Shown here: positions 1 through 6,125 of the stretch, piece by piece
How positions within the stretch are numbered: the first letter of the stretch is position 1
Layout: each line of letters starts with the position of its first letter
From: an uncultured Bacilli bacterium
GTDB taxonomy: Bacteria > Bacillota_I > Bacilli_A > RF39 > UBA660
Assembly (NCBI GenBank): GCA_944358225.1
Contig: CALVQP010000051.1
Coordinates: 1-8,027 of the forward strand
Reading direction: 5' to 3'
DNA length: 8,027 nucleotides
The notes under the pieces: generated by a model
The model's input: the letters and a program-made list of their open reading frames with translations, nothing else
The model's database searches: none
Told to the model about the DNA's origin: nothing
Translations under genes and position numbers: made by a program

Positions 1-121
1 ACAAAACGACAAAAAAACAAGTATTTTCGGTACTTGGAAAGGCATTTTGGATTATAAAGTGTCAAACTTGGGAGTTTAGACCACAGCCAAAATTAAAGGA
101 TTCCTTTTTAGTTTGGGAAGA
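1..121. other. Left edge: unassigned, three successive inverted repeats
   Basis: No gene can be assigned here. Three hairpins can be drawn in succession. CAAGTA (18-23) pairs with TACTTG (31-36). Bases 59-68 pair with 73-84 as ten base pairs with two single-base bulges (A78, C82) around a TGGG loop. CCAAA/TTTGG (87-91/112-116) encloses AAGG/CCTT arms (95-99/103-107). None is followed by a T-run, so none is a standard terminator. Competing with this, the third frame on the + strand is open from base 3 to a TAA at 147-149 (48 codons, no start inside the window, three Trp), and could be the end of an upstream gene. The other two + frames close at 55-57 and 77-79. I recognise none of the three peptides. 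It could be the 3' part of a structured RNA, a gene end, or poor-quality edge sequence. Confidence 0.3.
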
Positions 122-147
122 ACTTATAAATAATATTTTTTATAAGT
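122..147. repeat. Perfect 9-bp inverted repeat upstream of the glycosyltransferase promoter
   Basis: ACTTATAAA (122-130) and TTTATAAGT (139-147) are perfect reverse complements around an 8-base spacer. The right arm covers the likely -35 box of the next promoter. It could be an AT-rich terminator for whatever lies upstream (a T-rich stretch follows at 151-158) or an operator for a dimeric repressor. Nothing in the sequence decides between these. Confidence 0.4.
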
Positions 148-168
148 AACTATTTTTTATGATACAAT
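139..168 (+). promoter_or_regulatory. Extended -10 sigmaA promoter for the glycosyltransferase operon
   Basis: The -10 box TACAAT (163-168) carries the upstream TG of an extended -10 (TGA at 160-162). A weak -35, TTTATA (139-144, 4 of 6 to consensus), sits 18 bases upstream inside the inverted repeat. Transcription would start near 175, leaving a leader of about 15 bases before the GTG start. The extended -10 may compensate for the weak -35. Confidence 0.5.
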
Positions 169-189
169 AGTAGTATTAGGAGTGATATA

Positions 190-1302
190 GTGGCAAAGAT
201 ACTTTATACTGCAAATACTGATAAACATATTAAACTATGTCACTTGCCATATCTTAAAAGTTTAAAAAAGAAAGGGCATGTTATTCATGTGGCTACCAAC
301 ACTAATATAGCCACTTATTATTGTGATCAAAAAATAGCTATTCCCATTAAAAGAACACCATTTCATCTAAGTAATATCAAAGCCATATTCGACTTAAAAA
401 AAATCCTTTCCAAAGAAAAATATGACTTAATTATTACTAATACGCCAATGGGCAGTGTTATTACACGTTTAGCTGGTTTAAAAACTCGTCGTGTAAATAA
501 GACCAAAATAATTTATATTGCCCATGGGTTTCATTTTTTCAAAGGTTGCCCTAAAATAAATTATTTTCTTTATTATCCCATTGAAAAAATATTATCATTC
601 TTTACCGATTTAATTATAACTATTAATGAAGAAGATTATAATATAGCTAAACAAAAATTTAAATGTCGTATTAAACTCATTCACGGAATTGGCTTCGACG
701 AAGAAAAATTTCAAAAAACGCTTACTGTAAAAGAAAAAAAGGCCTTTAAAGAAAAATTAGGTATCCAAAAAGAAGACTTTGTAATTAGTTATATTGCGGA
801 AATATCTAAAAGAAAACGTCAAAAATATTTAATTAAGACTTTAAAGGATATAGATCTTAGGAATATAAAGGTTCTTTTAGTTGGCGAAGATATATTAAAA
901 AGCAAACTTTCTAAATTATTAAAAAAATATCATTTAGAGGATAATATAAAAATGTTAGGTTTTCGTAGCGATATTAATGAAATTTTAGAAATTACTGATT
1001 TAGTAATTTCCTTAAGTTCTCAAGAAGGATTGCCTCTAAACGTCTTAGAAGCCATGTATAAAAACAAAAATATTTTAGTAACTGATTGTCGAGGTAATAG
1101 AGATTTAATTTCCAATAAAAATGGCCGCCTAATTGGTTTGGAAGATAAAGATGCTCTTATTAATAGCATAATGGACTTTAAAACTCATAATTACCATTTT
1201 ATGAATCGTGAAAACTCTTTAAAATATAGTCTTACAAATATTAAACAACAATATTTAGATATTTTTTTACAAGAATTGGAGAATAAAAATGACCTTAATT
1301 AA
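190..1302 (+). CDS. GT4-family glycosyltransferase, surface polysaccharide synthesis
   Basis: Glycosyltransferase of 370 residues with the GT-B fold, likely adding a sugar from a nucleotide donor to a lipid-linked polysaccharide intermediate at the inner face of the membrane. The N-terminal acceptor half has the pattern usual for exopolysaccharide enzymes (KILYTANTDKHI at 3-14, then HLPYLKSLKKKGH at 18-30) and an AHGFHFFKG segment at 111-119. The C-terminal half has a VLLVGE strand (228-233), NIKMLGFRSD (252-261) and the donor-binding EX7E motif, E279 and E287, in SSQEGLPLNVLEAM. Length is typical. The GTG start is set by AGGAG at 178-182, seven bases upstream. The gene overlaps the following polymerase gene by 14 bases, so the two are probably co-translated. 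Donor and acceptor cannot be read from sequence. The family is well supported; the exact role is inference. Confidence 0.88.
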   Translation: MAKILYTANTDKHIKLCHLPYLKSLKKKGHVIHVATNTNIATYYCDQKIAIPIKRTPFHLSNIKAIFDLKKILSKEKYDLIITNTPMGSVITRLAGLKTRRVNKTKIIYIAHGFHFFKGCPKINYFLYYPIEKILSFFTDLIITINEEDYNIAKQKFKCRIKLIHGIGFDEEKFQKTLTVKEKKAFKEKLGIQKEDFVISYIAEISKRKRQKYLIKTLKDIDLRNIKVLLVGEDILKSKLSKLLKKYHLEDNIKMLGFRSDINEILEITDLVISLSSQEGLPLNVLEAMYKNKNILVTDCRGNRDLISNKNGRLIGLEDKDALINSIMDFKTHNYHFMNRENSLKYSLTNIKQQYLDIFLQELENKNDLN

Positions 1303-2545
1303 AAAAATCAAAAATAATATTGAATTTATTAATTTTATGTATATTTTTGGCGCTATTTATACAATATTTATAGCTAGTATTTTTCTGACATTTGATTTTA
1401 TCAATATGCTAACGTATTCCTATATATTCATTGCCTTTTTAATAGTAGGTATTTTAATTACCTTTTTTAATAAATTTCAACTAAAGAAAATGATCCTTAT
1501 TATTTTAATGACTTTATTTTTACTAATATCTACCATATTTTCTGGTGATATAAAAACTTGTATTTGGGGGTTTTCATACCGTCACGAGGGATTAATAGCT
1601 CTTTTAAGTTATCTTTTATTATTTTTAATAGCTAGTAAAATAAGTAACAAAAAATATAAAATGATTCTATTAAATGAGATTTTACTTTTAGGGGTTGTTA
1701 ACGTCGGTTACGCAATATTACAAAATTTTGAAATAATTATTTACAATCATCAATATCCCACATCATTTTTTGGCAATTCTAATTCTTATGGTGCTATGTG
1801 TTTAATGTATTTGCTTATCAATATATCTTTATTTTTATTTACTAAAAACAAGCTTTATATTTTATATTTACCCATCTTTACCGTCGGTTTTTTAATTAGT
1901 GGATCAATGGGGTGTTATTTAAGTTTTGCTATTATCATTTTTATTTTAGGAATATATATGTTATTAAAACATAAAAATATTGAAGTAAAAAAGGCGTTAA
2001 AAAAGACTTTAGTTTTATTAATTATCGGCATTATCGGCTATTTTGGTATTGCGGGAATTTCTAATAAGTCTATTCATCGCGAAGTCATTGCTACCATTAA
2101 TGAGTTAAAGTCTGTAGCTAGTGGAAAAATAGATAGTAGTTTTGGAACCAATCGTATTGAAATATGGAGTGCAGCTATTAAAGAAGTACCTAAATATATG
2201 TGGCATGGGGTAGGTATAGATCGCTTTTATTACGCCTTAGATAATGGCAATTTTAGAACTTCCTTAAATGAAAAGGTTGATAAAGCCCATAATGAATATT
2301 TACAAATTTTAATAACAGAGGGTATTTTTAAGCTTATAACTTATCTTAGCTTTTTATTTGTCAATATAAAACAAGGAATAAAACATATAAAGGACGGAAA
2401 CTACTGGACATTTGCTTTTTTACTTCCGGTTTTAGCTTATATCATTCAAGCATTTTTTAATATTAGTGTCACCCGTGTGGCCCCAATATATTTTATTTTA
2501 ATGGGTTTGATGGTTGCTCTTAATAAAGAAAAGAAGAAAGCGTGA
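1289..2545 (+). CDS. O-antigen polymerase/ligase family (Wzy/WaaL-like) membrane protein
   Basis: Integral membrane protein of 418 residues with about 12 hydrophobic segments, resembling the Wzy_C / O-antigen ligase family, which polymerises or transfers lipid-linked polysaccharide units outside the membrane. Family signs are FGNSNSYGAM (161-170), SGSMGCYLSF (204-213), and a large polar loop (about 258-343) carrying GTNRIEIW with R289, HGVGID (306-311) and HNEYLQILITEG (334-345). Arg and His in this loop are the residues usually implicated in catalysis. The ATG at 1289 has GGAG at 1278-1281, seven bases upstream, and lies inside the end of the glycosyltransferase gene. Together they look like the tail of a polysaccharide cluster whose earlier genes may lie to the left. 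Polymerase and ligase activities cannot be told apart here. Confidence 0.82.
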   Translation: MTLIKKIKNNIEFINFMYIFGAIYTIFIASIFLTFDFINMLTYSYIFIAFLIVGILITFFNKFQLKKMILIILMTLFLLISTIFSGDIKTCIWGFSYRHEGLIALLSYLLLFLIASKISNKKYKMILLNEILLLGVVNVGYAILQNFEIIIYNHQYPTSFFGNSNSYGAMCLMYLLINISLFLFTKNKLYILYLPIFTVGFLISGSMGCYLSFAIIIFILGIYMLLKHKNIEVKKALKKTLVLLIIGIIGYFGIAGISNKSIHREVIATINELKSVASGKIDSSFGTNRIEIWSAAIKEVPKYMWHGVGIDRFYYALDNGNFRTSLNEKVDKAHNEYLQILITEGIFKLITYLSFLFVNIKQGIKHIKDGNYWTFAFLLPVLAYIIQAFFNISVTRVAPIYFILMGLMVALNKEKKKA

Positions 2546-3585
2546 TGGTAAGTATGTTTTTAAGTATAATTTTGTTAATTGTTTTAATTGGTATCAATGG
2601 TATTTTCTCAGCAAGCGAATTAGCCTTTTTATCTCTTGATAAAGTGGTAGTAAAAAAAGAGATTGAAAAAGGTGATAAAAAAGCCATTTCTATAAATAAA
2701 ATTTTAGCTGATTCATCTACGTTTTTATCGACAATTCAAATTGGTATAACATTAGCTGGTTTTTTGGCTAGTGCCTTTGCAGCTGACTATTTTGCGGATT
2801 ACTTTTTTAAAATAATTAATATATCGTTTATTTCTCCATCAGTATTAAGAACTATATTAGTAGTTTTAATAACAATTATACTATCATATTTTACCTTAGT
2901 ATTCGGTGAATTAGTCCCTAAAAAAATAGCTATTAATAATCCGTATAAAATAGCTAAAATGTTTGTTAACATTATAAATGTAGTTAGAGTAGTATTTCAC
3001 CCATTAATAAAGTTTTTAACATTCTCAACTGAATTAATTTGTAAATTGTTAAGAATTAAAGAAAAAGATAATACAATAACTGAAGAAGACATAAAGAAAA
3101 TGATTATTCTAAGCAAAGATGAGGGAATTATTGAAGAAAAAGAAAAGGAATATATTCTTAATATTTTTAAGTTTAATGATATTGATGTAAGTGAAGTTAT
3201 GACTCCTAAAAAAGATGTTGTACTAATAGATATAAATGATCCTTTAAAGAAAAGTATATTAAAAATAAAAGAAACCAAGTTTTCAAGATATCCTGTATTT
3301 AGTAAAAATGAAAATAATATAATAGGGATATTTAATGTAAAAGATTTTATACTTGAAAAAAGAAAAAACGAAGATATTGTTTTAAAAGATATAGTTCGAC
3401 CAATTCATACATTTTCTAAAAACGAAAAAATTGATGACGTATTTAGAAAAATGCAAGAATTAAATGAAAGCTTGTGTGCAATATACGATAATAAGAATTT
3501 CGTTGGCATAGTTACTATTGAAGATGCTGTAGAAGAAATTGTCGGTAACATTTATGATGAATATGACAAATTAAATGAAAAATGA
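2545..3585 (+). CDS. CNNM/CorC (HlyC/CorC, DUF21-CBS) family membrane protein, short form
   Basis: Member of the hemolysin/CorC/CNNM family, associated with Mg2+ or other divalent cation efflux. Positions here count from a possible GTG at 2542. The DUF21 membrane domain spans about 5-170 and shows GINGIFSASELAFLSLD (17-33), STIQIGITLAGFLASAF (63-79) and FGELVPKKIAI (121-131). A helix rich in Glu and Lys (180-205) links to two CBS domains: one starts at DVSEVMTPKKD (215-225), the other ends at VGIVTIEDAVEEIVG (321-335). The protein stops at 347, directly after IYDEYDKLNEK. Most relatives are about 420-450 residues and continue into a CorC_HlyC domain, absent here. The stop of the upstream gene overlaps ATG 2545 (TGATG), which suggests translational coupling; GTG 2542 and ATG 2554 are alternatives because the upstream GAAGAAAG is only a weak ribosome site. 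Arg codons are almost all AGA, unlike the genes before it. Confidence 0.87.
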   Translation: MVSMFLSIILLIVLIGINGIFSASELAFLSLDKVVVKKEIEKGDKKAISINKILADSSTFLSTIQIGITLAGFLASAFAADYFADYFFKIINISFISPSVLRTILVVLITIILSYFTLVFGELVPKKIAINNPYKIAKMFVNIINVVRVVFHPLIKFLTFSTELICKLLRIKEKDNTITEEDIKKMIILSKDEGIIEEKEKEYILNIFKFNDIDVSEVMTPKKDVVLIDINDPLKKSILKIKETKFSRYPVFSKNENNIIGIFNVKDFILEKRKNEDIVLKDIVRPIHTFSKNEKIDDVFRKMQELNESLCAIYDNKNFVGIVTIEDAVEEIVGNIYDEYDKLNEK

Positions 3586-3590
3586 GTTCC

Positions 3591-3619
3591 TTGTAATATT
3601 GAACTTTAAATGATATTAT
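3591..3619 (+). promoter_or_regulatory. Extended -10 sigmaA promoter for the BI-1 family gene
   Basis: TTGTAA (3591-3596, 4 of 6) and TATTAT (3614-3619, 5 of 6) are separated by 17 bases, with the extended -10 TG at 3611-3612. Start of transcription would be near 3626, giving a leader of about 18 bases. It begins just after the stop of the CNNM gene, so it starts a separate transcription unit, though read-through from upstream is also possible. Confidence 0.55.
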
Positions 3620-3644
3620 AGCGTTATAGAAAAGAGAAAAAATT

Positions 3645-4295
3645 ATGGGTTATGAAAATAAGTCGTTAATCAGTAAGGTATTTATTTGGCTATTTGTGGG
3701 ATTACTTATTACATTTGTTTCTGGCTATTTTTTAGCTATAAACAAAGAGATAATGTTGCAAGTTTTGACATTTGGCATAATACCAATTATTATTATAGAG
3801 CTAGTTATTGCCTTTTTAATGGGGCTTAGAATTCAGAAAATGCAGCCTTTAACTGTTAAAATTCTTTACTTCATTTATAGTATTACTACAGGAATTACCT
3901 TTAGTGCTGTTTTTGCAACATATGAACTTTCATCACTAATAAATATCTTTTTATTAAGTGCTATAATCTTTTTAGCATTAGCTTTATTTGGTTATAAGAC
4001 TCAAAGAGATCTTACAAAATTTAGTAATATTTTATTTATTAGTTTAATTGTAATCATTATATTTTCCTTATTAAACACGTTTATTTTTACCAACGATATA
4101 ATTAATACAATTATTTGCTCATTAGGTGTTTTTATATTCTGTGGTTACATTGCTTATGATATGAATAAATTAAAAAAATTAAATAGCGTACTAACAACAG
4201 ATAAAGCCGCAGTGTATGGAGCTTTTCAATTATATTTAGATTTTATTAACTTATTTATAAGGCTGTTAGAGTTATTTGGTAAAAGAAAAGATTAA
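3645..4295 (+). CDS. Bax inhibitor-1 (YccA/YetJ, UPF0005) family membrane protein
   Basis: Polytopic membrane protein of 216 residues with about seven hydrophobic segments, the usual size for bacterial BI-1 homologues. Family marks are SLISKVFIWLFVGLLIT (7-23), YSITTGITFSAVFATY (78-93), GYKTQRDLTKFSNIL (116-130), YIAYDMNKLKKL (168-179) and a final AFQLYLDFINLFIRLLELFG (193-212). D172 and D199 sit where the Bacillus YetJ family has its pH-sensing aspartate pair, so a pH-gated Ca2+ leak activity is plausible by family knowledge. The ATG has an AAAGAG site at 3631-3636, eight bases upstream, and its own promoter. It follows the CNNM gene and shares its strong preference for AGA over CGN arginine codons. 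The next gene begins 33 bases after it. Physiological role is not determined. Confidence 0.85.
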   Translation: MGYENKSLISKVFIWLFVGLLITFVSGYFLAINKEIMLQVLTFGIIPIIIIELVIAFLMGLRIQKMQPLTVKILYFIYSITTGITFSAVFATYELSSLINIFLLSAIIFLALALFGYKTQRDLTKFSNILFISLIVIIIFSLLNTFIFTNDIINTIICSLGVFIFCGYIAYDMNKLKKLNSVLTTDKAAVYGAFQLYLDFINLFIRLLELFGKRKD

Positions 4296-4311
4296 AAATT
4301 TCTTTTTTTTT
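4281..4311 (+). terminator. Weak AT-rich terminator-like hairpin after the BI-1 gene
   Basis: AAAAGAAA (4281-4288) can pair with TTTCTTTT (4299-4306), followed by further T residues to 4311. The stem overlaps the last codons of the gene and contains a single G-C pair, so it is weak. It may give partial termination between the BI-1 gene and the DUF975/CmpB gene; no separate promoter is evident for the latter, which favours read-through. Confidence 0.25.
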
Positions 4312-4318
4312 AAGAAGT

Positions 4319-4331
4319 AGGTGGTAGTATC
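4319..4331 (+). promoter_or_regulatory. Shine-Dalgarno that fixes an ATC start codon
   Basis: AGGTG (4319-4323) matches the 16S anti-Shine-Dalgarno complement and is followed after five bases by ATC at 4329-4331. No ATG, GTG or TTG lies in this frame between the in-frame stop at 4311-4313 and GTG 4398. That GTG has no Shine-Dalgarno and would cut the first membrane helix in half. Confidence 0.6.
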
Positions 4332-6125
4332 AAAAGAAGTATTTTAAAAAAACAAGCTCGAGGAAATTTAAAAAAACATTATTATTTATTTGTAGTTGTG
4401 TGTTTAATAACAGCTTTTATTGGTACAGAATTTTCCTCTTCCATTATTTCGACAAAATTTAATATTAATTTAAACATCAATAATAAAGTTATAGATCAAA
4501 GCTTAGCCGAAGGGTTGCCAAAGACTAAAAAGTCCGTCGAAGAAAAGAAAAAAAGCTTAGCTCAAAGCGAACAATCAAAAAATAAATTCCAAAAAGTTTT
4601 TAGTCGTAAAAAAGGGGTTTTTGCTTCATTTCTAAATTCTTTAAGTAGCGGATCAATAATGTTATCTTGTTTAGAAGCTTTAAATTCTGTAGTTAACTCT
4701 TTAAGGATATCAACGACTATTTTAATTTTATTAAGTTTATTTCTTCGCTTTTCGTTCTGGGCTTTATTTATTAATATTTTTCAAGTTATTAGTAGGCGAA
4801 TATTTTTAGAAGGCCGCATTTATGAAAAAATTGCTCCCCAACGTTTTTTGTTTCTTCTTAAATCACGTAAGTGGCTTCAAACAGTTAGGACAATGTTTTT
4901 AAAATATATTTATCAATTTCTGTGGTCTTTAACAATCATAGGAGGAATTATTAAACATTATTCTTATTTATTAGTTCCCTATATTATTGCTGAAAATCCC
5001 ACAATAAAATCTAAGGAAGCTTTAAAATTATCTCAAGATATGATGAGACATCATAAATTAGAAGCTTTTAAAATTGATGTTAGTTTTTTAGGTTGGTATT
5101 TTTTAGGCATAATAACTTTAGGTTTAACTAACATTCTTTTCAAAAATCCTTACAAAGTAATGGTTCTATGTGAATTTTATGAAAATATCCGTACTCAGGC
5201 GAAAAAAAATAATATTACCAATGTTGATAAACTATGCGATACTTATTTATTTCAAAAAGCGCCAGCTCATATTTTAAACAAAGAATATAAAGATATTTTA
5301 ATCCAAACAAAAAAACAAAGTTATCCAATTCCTAAACTACATGGCTTAAAAAAGATTTTTGTCCAAGTATTTGGTATTGCTACTAATGATTATATTTATG
5401 AAGAAAACTATGAAAAAGAGCAAGTACGTATAGCTAGAGCTAAAACTTATAAAAACATACTTGCTGGCAGATCCTATCCTTCAAGATTATCAACATCACC
5501 TTTTGTTGAAAAACCAAGACATATTCAAACTGTCAATTATTTAAGACATTATTCAGTTTTATCTTTAGTTTTACTTTTCTTTATTTTTTCTTTCATTGGC
5601 TGGGCTTGGGAAGTCAGTCTTCATCTTATAAAAGACGGAGTTTTTGTTAATCGCGGCGTTTTACACGGTCCCTGGTTGCCTATTTATGGCAGTGGCGGCG
5701 TTTTAATTTTACTTATTTTAAATCAATTTCGTAAAATGCCAGTTTTAGAATTTTGCTTAATCTTAATTTTGTGTGGTTTTGTCGAATATTTTACCTCTGT
5801 TTATTTAGAAATTATTAATAATGGTACTCGTTGGTGGGACTATAGTGGTTATTTTTTAAATCTCCACGGCCGAATTTGTGCTGAAGGACTTTTAGTTTTT
5901 GCTCTGGGTGGTATTTGTGTTGTTTATGTTTTAGCCCCTTTAATAGATATGAAATTAAGAAAAGTTAACAAAAAATTTCTAGTAACTGTAGCTACAATTT
6001 TATTACTGTTTTTTCTTATTGATGAAATTTACTCGACAAAACATCCTAACTCCGGAGTAGGAATATCTACCCAAGAACAAAAATTTTTAATGCGTGATAT
6101 CAAAAAGGAAGACATACATGTATAA
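4329..6125 (+). CDS. DUF975 / CmpB-type (PF06541-like) fusion membrane protein
   Basis: Membrane protein of 598 residues, counted from the ATC at 4329. It joins two families of unknown or poorly known function. The first half resembles DUF975: a basic amphipathic start (KRSILKKQARGNLKKHYY, residues 2-19) leading into the first membrane helix, a charged, Lys/Ser-rich outer segment (about 55-95), then NPTIKSKEALKLSQDMM (223-239), SFLGWYFLGIITLG (252-265) and NPYKVMVLCEFY (273-284). After a hydrophilic linker (about 285-400), the second half resembles the PF06541 'putative ABC transporter permease' family: FSFIGWAWEV (420-429), NRGVLHGPWLPIYGSGG (441-457), FVEYFTSVYLE (484-494), and TRWWDYSGYFLNLHGRIC (500-517), then a last hydrophobic helix (about 549-565). 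If translation began at GTG 4398 the protein would be 575 residues and lack the conserved basic N-terminus. It overlaps the kinase-like gene by 8 bases. Transport is only a family label; substrate is unknown. Confidence 0.78.
   Translation: MKRSILKKQARGNLKKHYYLFVVVCLITAFIGTEFSSSIISTKFNINLNINNKVIDQSLAEGLPKTKKSVEEKKKSLAQSEQSKNKFQKVFSRKKGVFASFLNSLSSGSIMLSCLEALNSVVNSLRISTTILILLSLFLRFSFWALFINIFQVISRRIFLEGRIYEKIAPQRFLFLLKSRKWLQTVRTMFLKYIYQFLWSLTIIGGIIKHYSYLLVPYIIAENPTIKSKEALKLSQDMMRHHKLEAFKIDVSFLGWYFLGIITLGLTNILFKNPYKVMVLCEFYENIRTQAKKNNITNVDKLCDTYLFQKAPAHILNKEYKDILIQTKKQSYPIPKLHGLKKIFVQVFGIATNDYIYEENYEKEQVRIARAKTYKNILAGRSYPSRLSTSPFVEKPRHIQTVNYLRHYSVLSLVLLFFIFSFIGWAWEVSLHLIKDGVFVNRGVLHGPWLPIYGSGGVLILLILNQFRKMPVLEFCLILILCGFVEYFTSVYLEIINNGTRWWDYSGYFLNLHGRICAEGLLVFALGGICVVYVLAPLIDMKLRKVNKKFLVTVATILLLFFLIDEIYSTKHPNSGVGISTQEQKFLMRDIKKEDIHV

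Noticed and set aside
2543..2545. TGA read as tryptophan (Mycoplasma code)
   Set aside because: Reading through the TGA at 2543-2545 meets TAA two codons later, and reading through the one at 3583-3585 gives only seven more residues before TAA; all recognised tryptophans are TGG.
2997..3278. Open frame of 93 codons on the - strand
   Set aside because: It lies wholly inside the CNNM gene, reads as a low-complexity Ser/Ile/Phe peptide typical of the antisense of Lys/Glu/Asn-rich coding DNA, and has no ribosome site or family resemblance.
3585..3605. Hairpin AGTTC/GAACT just after the CNNM stop as a terminator
   Set aside because: Only five pairs with an 11-base loop and no proper T-run; it also overlaps the promoter of the BI-1 gene.
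6094..6117. GTG 6094 as start of the kinase-like gene
   Set aside because: No Shine-Dalgarno precedes it, whereas ATG 6118 has AAGGA at the right distance; the extra eight residues do not look like part of the domain.
4398..6125. DUF975/CmpB gene starting at GTG 4398
   Set aside because: No ribosome binding site, begins in the middle of the first membrane helix and discards the conserved basic N-terminus that is in frame upstream.
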